Below, piece after piece: positions 53,039 through 62,569 of a stretch of 64,000 nucleotides of DNA (position 1 is the first letter of the stretch; the number at the start of each line of letters is the position of its first letter). The notes below the pieces were generated by a model, which was given only the letters and a program-made list of their open reading frames with translations, ran no database searches and was not told the origin of the DNA. The translations under genes were made by a program, and so were the position numbers. Location of the stretch: positions 434,001 to 498,000 of the forward strand of contig NZ_CP100446.1 in the NCBI RefSeq assembly GCF_024227435.1. Reading direction: 5' to 3'. The stretch comes from Natrinema caseinilyticum. GTDB taxonomy: Archaea; Halobacteriota; Halobacteria; Halobacteriales; Natrialbaceae.

Positions 53039-53806
53039 CTGAAGGTTCCGTACGTCGAGCACCTCTACGAGCGCCGGAGACGAAGCGGCATCACTCGCCG
53101 CGAGGCAGCGGCGCTGATCCGCGACGACCCCGATTACTTCGGTAGCGTCATGGTCGATCGCGGTGACGTCGACGCGTTGCTCACCGGGTTGACGAACCAC
53201 TACCCGTCGGCGTTGCGGCCCCCGCTCCGGGTGATCGGAACGGCCGAGGACGCCGACTACGCGGCCGGCGTCTACATGCTCACGTTCAAGAACCGCGTGA
53301 TTTTCGTCGCCAATGCGACGGTCAATCAAGCCCCCGACGCGGACGTTCTGGCGGAAGTCACCCGACACACGGCCGCGCTCGCCCGCCGGTTCGACGTCGA
53401 ACCGCGGGCGGCCGTGCTCTCGTACTCGGATTTCGGAAGCGTCGACAACGCGGGGACGCGCAACCCTCGGGACGCGGCCCGCCGCCTTCGCGAGGACTCG
53501 TCGGTCGATTTCCCCGTCGACGGCGAAATGCAAGCCGATACCGCAGTCGTCGACGAGATGCCGACCGGCACCTACGAGTTTTCCACACTGGAGAAGCCGG
53601 CGAACGTACTGATTTTCCCGAACCTCGAGGTCGGTAACATCGGCTACAAATTGCTCCAACGACTCGGCGGGGCGGACGCGGTCGGCCCGATGCTCGTCGG
53701 GATGAACGAGCCGGTCCACGTCCTCCAGCGGGGCGACGAAGTCGCGGATATCGTGAACCTGGCGGCCGTTGCCACGGTCGACGCCCAGGGAGATACGGAG
53801 AACTGA
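53039..53806 (+). pseudogene. C-terminal remnant of MaeB-type malic enzyme
   Basis: The frame reads EHLYERRRRSGITRREAAALIRDDPDYFGSVMV and on to LIFPNLEVGNIGYKLLQRLGG and GMNEPVHVLQRGDEVADIVNLAAVA, which is the phosphotransacetylase-like C-terminal third of NADP-dependent MaeB malic enzymes (about 750 residues in full). A TGA precedes the readable part at 53036, and no start or malic domain is present. The ATG at 53150 could give a 218-residue product, so expression of the domain alone is not excluded. It stands just behind the NADPH-making transhydrogenase. Confidence 0.75.
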
Positions 53807-55202
53807 TTCGTCCCCCTGCTGTGTTCGTCCGTTCCGGACGGGGTTCCGACGCGTTCGACCGCGATCAGCAACCGTCGAGAGCCTCGAGGGCGGCCGCTCG
53901 TCGTCCGCTCGACCCGTCGTGAGATCGGTGGTCGACGAGGAAAAACTCCGTTCGCAACCCGTTCGCCGTCGGTCAGAGCCCGTCGGCGACACCGCGTTCG
54001 ATGCCGAACCGGCGGAAGCGCGTCGGCTTCGTTCGCGGAGTCGCTTCGTCCGCCGAAAACTGACGAAAATGAGGTAACGAAGTGGCTAGGTGGTGTCGGG
54101 AAATCGACATCGGGGCAGCCGACAGCCACAGGTGTTCAGGTATCCAGAGGGTTTGGGTTGGTGCTTGTGATTTCTTGCCATCACCCAACGCCGATTTCTC
54201 CATATGCAATAATAAAGCTTCATGTTGGCGCAATATAGGCATACCCTACTCATTGATCTGCATTCGTACTCTAAGGATCCAGATAATATTAAATATAAAT
54301 ATTTGCATATTCGCTGGCCAGTGAGCGTACTCGGTGAGAACCGAACGTGCTCGATCCACCACCCAGGACAGTGGAACCGTCCGGGCGTGATCTGGGACGC
54401 GAGGGTTCCCTCGTACTGCGATTCTCGAGATCGGTCGCGCGGAGGGTGACACGAAGTCGGCAGATTCGTGAGGGATGTGTTTCGATGGTGGTGACCGACG
54501 AGGTCCGCGCCATCGCCCTCGCGGACGTCGGTGTCCGTCTCTCAGGCGACTTCGAACCCGTCCGCGGAAACTGCCTCGAGTTCGTGCAATTGTTATCGTC
54601 TCGTCCGGGACCCTGGACTCCGCGTTGCCCGCCGGCCCTCGAGTTTCGCTGTCGCATTGGGCTTCGTCCACGCCTCGGCCGTCCGTTCGGAGCATCGACG
54701 AGAGGTGCGTGGCTCCGGCACCGGCCGTCACGTGAGAGGGGAGTACGATTCCGACGCGATGGGAATCGGAAGGAAGTTGATAGCGATCGGGCCGATCGTA
54801 TCCGGTGTCACGCACCCTGCTGTGCGTGACCACCCGATTCGATCATCGCCTCCCTCCTATCGCCCCGTCCGGCGATCGTCACTCCCGAATCGCCGGACCC
54901 TTTCGAGAACCGCTCCGAGCAGCACGTGAAACTGAACACCGGTCGGAGAGGCCCCTCGATCGGCAGTCCTGGACGCGGCCATCGAGCCGTGTGACAACCC
55001 CGTACCGTCTCACGATGTCGATGGGGGCTTCGTTCGTTCGTCGAACGGCGGGCGAGCCAGAGTCGGTCCGTCGCTATCGGCTCCCGTCGTCTCGTCGGCC
55101 AGTTGTCCGCTGTCCCGTCCGTCGAACCCACGTCTCACCGCGGGGCTGTCGTGGTGATTGCTTCTGCGATGACGGTTCCCCTCGCAACCGAGGGCACCGG
55201 AC
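53807..55202. other. Long gene-poor stretch with AT-rich core
   Basis: About 1.4 kb without a supported gene. 54080-54330 is distinctly AT-rich (ATAATATTAAATATAAATATT near 54283, quoted only in part) and unlike its flanks, which suggests transferred or decayed DNA. A plus-strand frame from 54485 begins readably (MVVTDEVRAIALADVGVRLSG) but has no recognised domain and loses sense after about 45 codons. No repeats or inverted ends were found. Confidence 0.45.
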
Positions 55203-55982
55203 TCACCCGTCTTCCGACACGGTCCGGATCGTCAGGTCGTACGTTTGCGGCGCCCCCTCGAGGTCGACCCGGATGACGAGCACCTCGAGGTCGGCGCCCG
55301 CTTCGGCGGCCAGCCGGGCCATCCGGGTGCGCTGGTGGCGTTCGAAACTCGTCGAGCCGTGTTTGACCTCGGCGAGGTAGCGTTTGATCACCGGTCCCTC
55401 GTACCCGTCCGGATGTAATTCGTTCCGCCGGCGAACGATGAATTCGACGTCGGGCAGCCACCGACCGTCGCCGCCGTCGCGCTCCGAACGGCCGACGCTC
55501 CCTGGCGAGGGGTCGACTTCGACCCGAAATGCGTCCGGTTCGAGGCCGAGATCCGCGGCGGCGTACGACACGAGTGGCGGCGGGTTCCACGAATACGCGC
55601 TGAACACCGACTCCGCGAGCGCGCCGACCTGCTGGGCCCGCATAGCGAACGTCCAACCGTGTTCCGGTGGCCCTCGTTCGGTCGGCTCCGGCTCGGGATC
55701 GCTGATCGCGACGAGATACGTATCGACGACGTCGGGGTCGTTCGGTGCGGGTCGCTGAAACCGGAGGGTGTCACGATCGTCCCCCTCGAGCAGTTCGGAC
55801 TCCGCCTCCGCCCGCGACTCGAACGTCGCGACCGCTCCCGATTCGTCGCGAAGCGCCGCGATTTCGGCCGCGAGTTCGCAGGCCGAGGATTTGAGCGCGA
55901 CCCGGAATTCGGCCGTCGTCTTCTCCGTCGACTCGGTCTCCGGCTCACGCGGGAGTCCCGGCCACTGATCTCTCCAGCTCAT
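55203..55982 (-). CDS. Putative PD-(D/E)XK-type protein
   Basis: 259 residues. The C-terminal part has WLPDVEFIVRRRNELHP followed 25 residues later by RYLAEVKHGSTSFERHQRTRMARLAAEAGADLEVLVIRVDL (cut into conserved pieces: EVKHG, AEAGADLEVLVIRV). D-x(n)-ExK with a following helix and strand fits the PD-(D/E)XK nuclease fold. The first 150 residues have a conserved acidic alpha/beta character and the GWTFAMRAQQVGALAESVFSAY helix, but no named domain. It stands alone and may act on DNA in the cytoplasm. The assignment rests on motif spacing only. Confidence 0.6.
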   Translation of the reverse strand: MSWRDQWPGLPREPETESTEKTTAEFRVALKSSACELAAEIAALRDESGAVATFESRAEAESELLEGDDRDTLRFQRPAPNDPDVVDTYLVAISDPEPEPTERGPPEHGWTFAMRAQQVGALAESVFSAYSWNPPPLVSYAAADLGLEPDAFRVEVDPSPGSVGRSERDGGDGRWLPDVEFIVRRRNELHPDGYEGPVIKRYLAEVKHGSTSFERHQRTRMARLAAEAGADLEVLVIRVDLEGAPQTYDLTIRTVSEDG

Positions 55983-56174
55983 AGTTCGCGTTCATCTCTC
56001 CGTCGATTCACTGTCTCCGGTCAGTGGTCTATGTCTACCGCTTTCCCTTCTACCCGTCGTCCCGCCGTCGGTCCGATGGTCGGTCCGTGGACGACCGCGA
56101 TCAGTCCGGACATTCAGGCGTGCCACCGACTGCCGGCGCGTTTTATCTATCCCTGGTTGCGCAAAATCGGACAG

Positions 56175-56380
56175 TGACTGAAGTGACGAAACGAGAGATA
56201 AGTGTCCGTCTCGATACGGTCCCGAGTGATGACACCGACGGCTTTCGTAGCGGGGCCGCAGACGAAATTCTCAACCTGCTCGCCGATGCCCGCGAGACGG
56301 GTTCACGACAGACGGTCGCCTTCTTCGATAGCTGCTCGCGCCTGCTTTCCGTCCGACTGCGTACCGATTCCGGTGGTCAC
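56175..56380 (+). pseudogene. Possible 5' fragment of a winged-helix regulator
   Basis: The frame from GTG 56175 reads EVTKREISVRLDTVPSDDTD and AADEILNLLADARETGS, like the opening of haloarchaeal winged-helix regulators, then stops making sense where it meets the antisense of the next gene. Probably a truncated relic. Confidence 0.3.
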
Positions 56381-57090
56381 TCCTCGATTTCGCCCTCTTC
56401 CCACCCTTCGGAAAACACGCGGTCGTCGGGAACGCCCAGGTCGGCGAGGTGATCCTTGGTGTCGACGACCATCTGCGGAACGCCACAGACGTAGAAATCC
56501 CGTTCCAGCCCGTCGAGACGGTCCTCGAGGTGCGTCTGTACGTGGCCGGTGGGGCCGACCCAGTCTTCCTCGGAGAGCGAATACACGACCGAAAGCCGAT
56601 CGTGCTCGGTGACGAGTTGATCGAGCGTCTCCCGATACATGAGGTCCTCCTGTGTTTTCTCGCCGTAGAAGAACTGTACCTCGCCCGTGCCCGTCTCGAG
56701 GTACTGCTTTAGCATGGCCATCATGGGAGTGATACCGGTCCCGGTCGAGACGAAGACGACGTCCTCGTCCGCGTTCCGGAGCGTGAGGTTACCGTCGAGA
56801 TCGCCGAACGTCACGATATCGCCGGGATCACGGTCGTGCATGTAGACCGAGGCGGTGCCGTCGTCGTACCGCTTGATCGCGAGCGTGAACGTGTTCGCAG
56901 CCGGCGTACTGGTCGGCGTGTACGGTCGCACGACCTGTTCGTCTTCGTCCTCACCCGGCTCGTCCCGTTCGAACTGGACGGTCGTATGCTGGCCGGGATC
57001 GAACTCGAACTCCCGATCCGCTTCGATCACGAACTGTTTCACCCGCGGAGTCATCTGATGGATCGACGTGATCGTTCCCTCGAAGGGCAT
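56377..57090 (-). CDS. Ferredoxin-NADP reductase-like FAD oxidoreductase
   Basis: 237 residues from MPFEGTITSIHQMTPRVKQFVIEA (57090); upstream codons are not conserved. The FAD-binding barrel has VVRPYTPTSTPAANTFTLAIKRY (RPYTxxS), the NAD(P)-binding half has VFVSTGTGITPMMAMLKQYL and FFYGEKTQEDLMY, and the C-terminal DFYVCGVPQMV with the final aromatic EGW. It is a one-protein flavin reductase of the ferredoxin-NADP reductase superfamily. No ferredoxin gene is adjacent. Cytoplasmic. Confidence 0.85.
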   Translation of the reverse strand: MPFEGTITSIHQMTPRVKQFVIEADREFEFDPGQHTTVQFERDEPGEDEDEQVVRPYTPTSTPAANTFTLAIKRYDDGTASVYMHDRDPGDIVTFGDLDGNLTLRNADEDVVFVSTGTGITPMMAMLKQYLETGTGEVQFFYGEKTQEDLMYRETLDQLVTEHDRLSVVYSLSEEDWVGPTGHVQTHLEDRLDGLERDFYVCGVPQMVVDTKDHLADLGVPDDRVFSEGWEEGEIEE

Positions 57091-57605
57091 GTAAACGGCA
57101 TCGGGTGCGGTCGTTCTAAACGGACTGCTTGCACGGACTCGAGCACCTTGAGCCGGTTCGCGTCCGACGCGAAACTCGCCGCTCCGTCCCCGACCAGTCC
57201 AACCGACCGTACCGACTCCTCGACGGCGGCCGACGTGCACGAACGGACTCGACGACCTGATTGGACCGGGGAGTGCGAACACCTCTAGATCGATCGGAGC
57301 CGTGGGGTGCCAACGCCCCTCTAGAATCGATCGGTGCCGCACGTCGCGACTAGCGATTTGTATCGGCAAGCCGGTCCCACATAGTTGGCCAATAGCGTTA
57401 TAAGACGCCGAGAGAAGAGTCGCGTGACGAGGACAGGATCATACCGAACACCCACCACCGATCCGCTCCGAGACAGTCCTCGTCACCGCCGAGATCGACC
57501 CAGCGGGAAGTCATTCGTCACTTCGTCACCCGGTCTCGGACCCGCCCCGATTGACTCACCACCTACCGGGGACTCCCACGCCGACCCCTGTCGGCGTTTC
57601 TGTCG
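57091..57605. other. Intergenic stretch, no supported gene
   Basis: Upstream region of the reductase gene. Frames of both strands are Arg/Pro/Ser-rich and lack domains. A GCGTTATAAGACG patch (57395-57408) may be a promoter. Nothing else noticed. Confidence 0.4.
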
Positions 57606-58266
57606 GTGAGCGCCGATTTGTTTCTCGAGGCGGCGGTATCGGTCGTGACGACCGGGCGTCTCCGCGATGACCTCGTGACTGCCGACACTTCGCCGACCGC
57701 TCGTCTCCCACGAACCGTCGGATTCCGACCTGGCGGAACGGTCCTCGCGGCGTGCAGTCTCGCACCTCACGACCTGCGCCACTCGTCGCGACGGAAGAAT
57801 CGACGCGTTCAGAGCCGTCGACGAACTGCTCGCGCTGTCCGATGCGAGTCCGGCCGAGACGGTCGCGGACTATCGCCTCTCGGCCGACGTCCCCGACTAC
57901 TGGTATCCGTTTGCGATGGCGCGCGTCGACGGCGCGTACCGCCTCGAGCGATCGATCCTCCTCGACGCGAACACGCTCGGCGTCCCCGTCGAACACCTGC
58001 CCTGGCCCCGCGGTGAGGTCCTCGACCCGCCCTCGGATCTGTTGCCAACCGGTGAGGATAATCTCCTGCTCTACGAAACGCCGGTGTCCCGAAGCGGCCG
58101 CGAGGTGACCAGGAACTATCAGTTCGCTCGCTGGACCGACGGGGCGGCCCACCTCTGGAGCGCTCGGGAGTCCGGCGTCGGCGAGAGCGGCCTCTCGAGC
58201 GGTCTGGCGTTCGACGTCCTCGAGGACGGGGAGTGTCTCGGATTCGCTTCGAAACGACCCCGACCG
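57606..58266 (+). pseudogene. Decayed gene for an uncharacterised haloarchaeal protein
   Basis: From 57679 one frame reads soundly without an initiator: SDLAERSSRRAVSHLTTCA, FRAVDELLALSDASPAETVADY, DVPDYWYPFAMARVDGAYRLERSILLDANTLGVP (in pieces), RNYQFARWTDGAAHLWSARE, GLAFDVLEDGECLGFA. A different frame from GTG 57606 (MSADLFLEAAVSVVTTGRL) may be its proper start, so a frameshift near 57680 is likely. The 3' end runs into the convergent MaoC gene. I do not recognise the family. Confidence 0.5.
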
Positions 58267-58716
58267 CTACTTCCCGGGGGTTCGGCGCTCGATCATCCCG
58301 GTGACCGTATACGAGAGGACGACTTCGTCGTCCTGGTTCAGCACTTCTATGTAAGTGTCCACGTTTCCGCGGCGGGGATCGGTCTCGGAGGGGCGTTTGT
58401 CCACCACCTCGGTTCGGAGGGAGAGGGTATCGCCCGGCGTGACCGGCCGCTGCCACCGAAGTTCGTCGACGCCGCGACCGCCCATGCCCGCGTTCTCGGT
58501 GAGATAGTTCTCGACGAGCATCCGCATGGATATCGAAGCGGTGTGCCACCCCGACGCGACCAGTTCGCCGAACGCCGACTCCGCTGCGGCCGCCGCGTCG
58601 AGATGGAACGGCTGCGGATCGTACTGTTTTGCGAATTCGACGATTTCCTCGCGAGTGACGTGATACTCCCCGAACTCCCGTGTCGTGCCGACCTCGATGT
58701 CCTCGAAGTAGCGCAT
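58267..58716 (-). CDS. MaoC-family dehydratase (hot-dog fold)
   Basis: 149 residues from MRYFEDIEVGTTREFGEYHVTREEIVEFA (start 58716; quoted part is the conserved opening). The hydratase motif is YDPQPFHLDAAAA with FGELVASGWHT, giving the Asp/His pair of R-specific enoyl-CoA hydratases. ELRWQRPVTPGDTL is the family's second landmark. It would hydrate a short enoyl-CoA, as used in polyhydroxyalkanoate or fatty acid pathways, but no such genes are adjacent. Cytoplasmic. Confidence 0.9.
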   Translation of the reverse strand: MRYFEDIEVGTTREFGEYHVTREEIVEFAKQYDPQPFHLDAAAAAESAFGELVASGWHTASISMRMLVENYLTENAGMGGRGVDELRWQRPVTPGDTLSLRTEVVDKRPSETDPRRGNVDTYIEVLNQDDEVVLSYTVTGMIERRTPGK

Positions 58717-59051
58717 CGCTCGTGAGAACGGAAATCGGGAAGAAAAACGTAGCGGACGACGCGCCCTCGTCGAACGTCGGTGGATCCGCACCCACCTCGG
58801 CCCGGTGTTGAACGCGCGTCCCCGCGGGTGTACTCTCCGTTCCGCTCGAGATGTGTTAACAAATACATATACGAAAATGTGTAATATTGTATTTTAGTCA
58901 ATTAAGGCGACGTTGTCAGTAACAATGATTGCGAGTGTCTCCTCCCTCACTGGATCCGAAGTCAACTAATAATGGCGAGTAGATCCGGTTCGAACGGATT
59001 GTCACCTTTCACCGAAGCCACCCGTCGACACCGTGGGTAATTGTTTATTCC
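58717..59051. other. AT-rich intergenic stretch with repeated ACTAATAATGG
   Basis: 58860-58910 is AT-rich and probably holds the MaoC promoter. ACTAATAATGG occurs at 58965-58975 and again at 59069-59079, where it contains an ATG of the transducer fragment. No gene is seen between. Confidence 0.4.
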
Positions 59052-59666
59052 ATGAATGTATTGTGGCCACTAATAATGGGTGATAGTTTTCCAGTGTCCC
59101 CTCTCGGGGCACTCCGGAGCAGTTTTTCCAGGAAACTGGCCGTGTCGTTTTTGTGCGTCGTTCTACTCGTCGCGGCGGCCGGGGGGATCATTTACACTCA
59201 AACCGGAACGGCACTCGAGGAGAGTACCGAGAACGAGATGACTCAGTCGACGGCGTTGCAGGCCAACACCGTCGTCGAGTGGGTCGATCGAACTCAAGAG
59301 AAAACGCGTTACATTTCGGCCTCGGACCGCGTCGTCGACGGAGACCACTCGAACGTCGCGGAGTACCTGCGGGCCGAACAGCAGGATTCGTCCGCCGCCA
59401 TCGCGGGTATTCATCTCTACGATACGACCGACCACAGGGTGCTCGCGAGTACGGTCGATGGTGCTCCCGAAGTCGATTACCGAACGGCTGGCGTCGAATG
59501 GGCGACTGACGGCCTCTCCTTCGAAAACCCGGGCGAAACTCGAGTGACCCACCCGTACAACGATCCGGCGACGGAGACGGAATCGGTCGCCTTCGTCAGC
59601 CAGGTGCCGGACGCTTCCGACCGCGCGAGCGCACGATGGACTGGAGTAGCGCTCACTCCACTGTGA
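59052..59666 (+). pseudogene. Truncated haloarchaeal transducer (sensor domain only)
   Basis: About 204 residues. After a short start (ATG 59052, or 59076) the helix KLAVSFLCVVLLVAAAGGIIY leads to an extracytoplasmic sensor region like that of Htr methyl-accepting proteins (TALEESTENEMTQSTALQANTVVEWV, HLYDTTDHRVLASTVDG, VAFVSQVPDASDRA). The expected second membrane helix, HAMP and methyl-accepting signalling domain are missing, because the reading stops where the convergent Bat-type gene begins. A normal transducer of this kind has 500-800 residues. A membrane-bound fragment could still be made. Confidence 0.65.
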
Positions 59667-60354
59667 ATATCGTGGACAGTATCTTTCGCTCGGCCTTTCG
59701 CAAGTGTTCCGAGAACGTCGCATAGGAAACTCCGAGTTCGGCGGCGAGTTCCTCTCCGGTACGTTCGCGAGGCCAATCATAATACCCGTTCGTATATGCG
59801 AGCAGGAGAACTTCGTGTTGACGCGAAGTGAGTTTGCGAACGATCGCGTCGTAAAACTCTCGACGCTGGAACAGCGAGGTGGAATACGTCTTTTCTCGAC
59901 GAGCGAGTATCCGCATGGACGGATAGTACTCTCGAAAGTGTGAAATTACGTCGGAGGCGGAATACGCCGGCGGGATTTCGGCGGCGATGTGGGCGACGCC
60001 GTTTTTACTCCCCAACTGGGTCGGAATCGCCCCGGCGTCGGTCAGACTGGTGATGAAAAACGTTCCATCGTCGCGGATTCGAAATTCGACGATCAGGGCC
60101 TCATCGCCGGTGCTTATCACCCGTGCCTCAAACCCATCGTACGTACTAGCGAACTCGAGAATCTGTTCCGGAGACGCGCCACTGATCCGATGGAATACCG
60201 TGTACGCTCCGTCGCTGCGTGGGAGTATCTGAAGGAGTTGCGCGTCACAACCGGTCTCCGCAGAGAGCGCGACTAGGGGATACTCCGGATCCGAAACCTC
60301 GAATTCGACCTCGACGATCGAATTCTCGGGAGGGGTCTCTTCGGGCGAGCCCAT
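59653..60354 (-). CDS. Bat-type HTH_10 transcriptional regulator
   Basis: 233 residues from MGSPEETPPENSIVEVEFEV (60354); an ATG further out (60387) is possible. The C-terminal helix-turn-helix of the bacterio-opsin-activator family is complete: FYDAIVRKLTSRQHEVLLLAYTNGYYDWPRERTGEELAAELGVSYATFSEHLRKAERKIL (conserved pieces TSRQHEVLLLAY, WPRERTGEELA, SYATFSEHLRKAE). The N-terminal 150 residues are the usual alpha/beta sensing domain (VFHRISGASPEQILEFA). Targets are unknown; it converges with the transducer fragment. Confidence 0.9.
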   Translation of the reverse strand: MGSPEETPPENSIVEVEFEVSDPEYPLVALSAETGCDAQLLQILPRSDGAYTVFHRISGASPEQILEFASTYDGFEARVISTGDEALIVEFRIRDDGTFFITSLTDAGAIPTQLGSKNGVAHIAAEIPPAYSASDVISHFREYYPSMRILARREKTYSTSLFQRREFYDAIVRKLTSRQHEVLLLAYTNGYYDWPRERTGEELAAELGVSYATFSEHLRKAERKILSTIFTVE

Positions 60355-60963
60355 GGGGAGAACCACGAGAGTGATGGGCATACACATTATCGTGGCAATC
60401 GTAAGTGAGCCGCCCGGGTCGGATTCGTCCGTGACCGCGTGATCGATCCCCGTGTCGCGAACACGGTACGACTTCGTCGGCGTTCTCCGGTCCGGGTGGC
60501 TGGTTGGTCCCAGTGAGTACGGAAGAGAGGGTCCGAACAGATCGATAGAAGCGTATCGAATATCGTCCGTAGTCAGTCACATCGGTGGTCTGGCGCTTCT
60601 CACTCTCTGCGAACGGGACGAAAAGCAAAACCCGTTCCTGTGTGCGTTCTACATGGCCGGCTGGCGACCCGGCCGACAGGGAATACCAGGGGACCGCTCT
60701 TTCGCGGACGGTCCCTTTCCGAACGGGCGCGAACTGTTCCGGTCGAATGCGTGCCGTTGGAGTCGGTACAGTGACCACCGGCAGGTCAGTCCCGCGGTCT
60801 GATCGCGATTCCGCAGGCGCACGCGTCGTTGCCCGGCGCCGTATTTGGACGGGGCGTATCGAAGCCCCGATTTCGGCGGGCGAATCCCGATATCTCGGCC
60901 CGTGAACAGTACGAAAAGCTGACGAATGGGTGATAATATGTGGGCCGACGGTCGTTATACACC
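60355..60963. other. Intergenic stretch, no supported gene
   Basis: Divergent promoter space of the Bat-type and Usp genes. The sequence between shows no frame with family character. A TATA-like TGATAATATG patch (60929-60940) stands about 27 bases before the Usp ATG. Confidence 0.4.
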
Positions 60964-61389
60964 ATGGCTCGTACCATCCTCGTCCCGATCGACGGGTCGG
61001 ACCAAGCGTCGGACGCACTCGAGTACGCTGTCACGGAATACCCCGCCGATCGCATCGTTGCGATTCACGCCATAAATCTCGATACGGCTTCGATGCACGG
61101 TGAGGAGGGTTTCCCGTATCGGGACGAGTACTTCGACCAGTTACGTGAGGTAGGGCGACAGCGTCTCGAATCGGCCCGTGAGACCGCCGACGAACACGGC
61201 GTCGATATCGATACTGAACTTGCCCGCGGCAAACCAGCGCGGGCAATTACTGACTATATAGACGACCACGACGTCGACCACGTCGTCATCGGCAGCCACG
61301 GCCGTTCCGGACCGACGCGGATCCTTCTCGGCAGCGTCGCAGAAGCGGTAACGAGGCGATCACCGGTTCCTGTGACTGTCGTCCGGTGA
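60964..61389 (+). CDS. Universal stress protein (UspA family)
   Basis: 141 residues from MARTILVPIDGSDQASDALEYAV (60964). The ATP-binding loop is canonical, VIGSHGRSGPTRILLGSVAEAVTRRSPVPVTVV (G-2x-G-9x-G-S). It is a single UspA domain of normal length. It differs from the Usp at 22674, which has an altered loop. Monocistronic; general stress role by family. Confidence 0.95.
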   Translation: MARTILVPIDGSDQASDALEYAVTEYPADRIVAIHAINLDTASMHGEEGFPYRDEYFDQLREVGRQRLESARETADEHGVDIDTELARGKPARAITDYIDDHDVDHVVIGSHGRSGPTRILLGSVAEAVTRRSPVPVTVVR

Positions 61390-61949
61390 CTGATCTCGGC
61401 CCACCTGCCGACCGGTCTCAGAGCACCGACGTACGGTGGTTTTCTGAACTCGGTCGGGGCGGACATCTACGCTGGAATAGCCGCTGTGCGTGACGTGGAT
61501 TCGACAGGCAGTCACTCGGTTCCGTTGCATTGCGAACGTAGAACGGATCGGACTCCTCGTGTCACCGAAACGATCTATACGCGTCCTTCTCGGAAGCGCG
61601 GATTCGCTCGGCAGAGTCTCCGTCCACCGTGGACCGTGGAAATGACACCGTTTCGACCGTTCGACGCTGTCCGCCTCGTCGGTCGGATTATTCGTCACTG
61701 CTGAAACCTCCAGAAATTATAATTTTTCGAGACCGTGTTGAATACAACGCGCAAAATACGGGTGATCTACCTAATCTTCTACTCATTTTTATTTCTTTTC
61801 TATTCACTCCAGAAACAGAGGCACTGAACACCCCCGACATTGTTCAGTACCGGTGAGCCGATCGTGAAAGGGGCTAACCGGGCCAACTCAGGACCGATAA
61901 ATCGATCAGTTCTTCTCGCGCGGGTACCTCCTCCATCGTAAGACTGTTC
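61390..61949. other. Intergenic stretch with T-rich run
   Basis: No gene is supported. 61703-61810 is AT-rich with T-runs on the plus strand (CATTTTTATTTCTTTTC near 61784), which could end the Usp transcript although 400 bases away. The rest has no feature I can name. Confidence 0.4.
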
Positions 61950-62462
61950 GTGGAAATCCGACCCTTTACCGCTAGTGATGCTGACACTGTCTCCGAGGTG
62001 CACCGACGTGCGTTCGACGGACGGACCGACGAGTCACGCATCGTGCAGCGATTACACGACGCTGACGAGGCTGTCGTGTCACTAGTGGCGGTTGAAAACG
62101 ACCGAATCGTGGGTCACGTTCTATTTTCTCCAACATGCGTGACAAACAATCCAGATAATGCTAAACTTGCTGGGCTAGCACCGGTCGGTGTACTACCGGA
62201 AAACCAGAACGAGGGTGTTGGCTCGTCGCTGATTGAGCACGGTTTAGTGCAGTGTCGTGACGCCGGTGCCGACGCTGTAGTCGTGTTGGGCGACCCGGGG
62301 TACTATTCTCGCTTTGGTTTCGAACGAGCAAGCGTGTACGGGCTCGATAACGAGTACGGTGCTGACGAAGCGTTCATAGTCAAGCCGTTAACGGACGGGG
62401 CACTAGACGACGTGGATGGAATCGTCACATATCGACAAGAATTCCGATTGGACGAGGATTAG
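61950..62462 (+). CDS. GNAT-family N-acetyltransferase
   Basis: 170 residues starting at a GTG (61950). The opening EIRPFTASDADTVSEVHRRAF, the acetyl-CoA loop LAPVGVLPENQNEGVGSSLIEHGL (with Q/NxxGxG/S) and VVVLGDPGYYSRFGFERAS are standard for the YhbS-like GNAT group. Such enzymes transfer an acetyl group to small amines or protein N-termini; the substrate is unknown. GC content is lower than in neighbouring genes (for example ACAAACAATCCAGATAATGC), a hint of transfer. Confidence 0.9.
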   Translation: MEIRPFTASDADTVSEVHRRAFDGRTDESRIVQRLHDADEAVVSLVAVENDRIVGHVLFSPTCVTNNPDNAKLAGLAPVGVLPENQNEGVGSSLIEHGLVQCRDAGADAVVVLGDPGYYSRFGFERASVYGLDNEYGADEAFIVKPLTDGALDDVDGIVTYRQEFRLDED

Positions 62463-62540
62463 CGGCCGTCTCCGGATTCTCTCTCGAACCTGGTTCTCCG
62501 TCGTACTCCCACAGGTGTCTGTCCTGACCCCCAAACAATG

Positions 62541-62550
62541 TATACTTAAA
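62541..62550 (+). promoter_or_regulatory. TATA element of the aldehyde dehydrogenase gene
   Basis: TATACTTAAA centred about 24 bases before the ATG at 62570, indicating a leaderless transcript. Confidence 0.55.
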
Positions 62551-62569
62551 GTGAAAATTCGTCCCCGTG

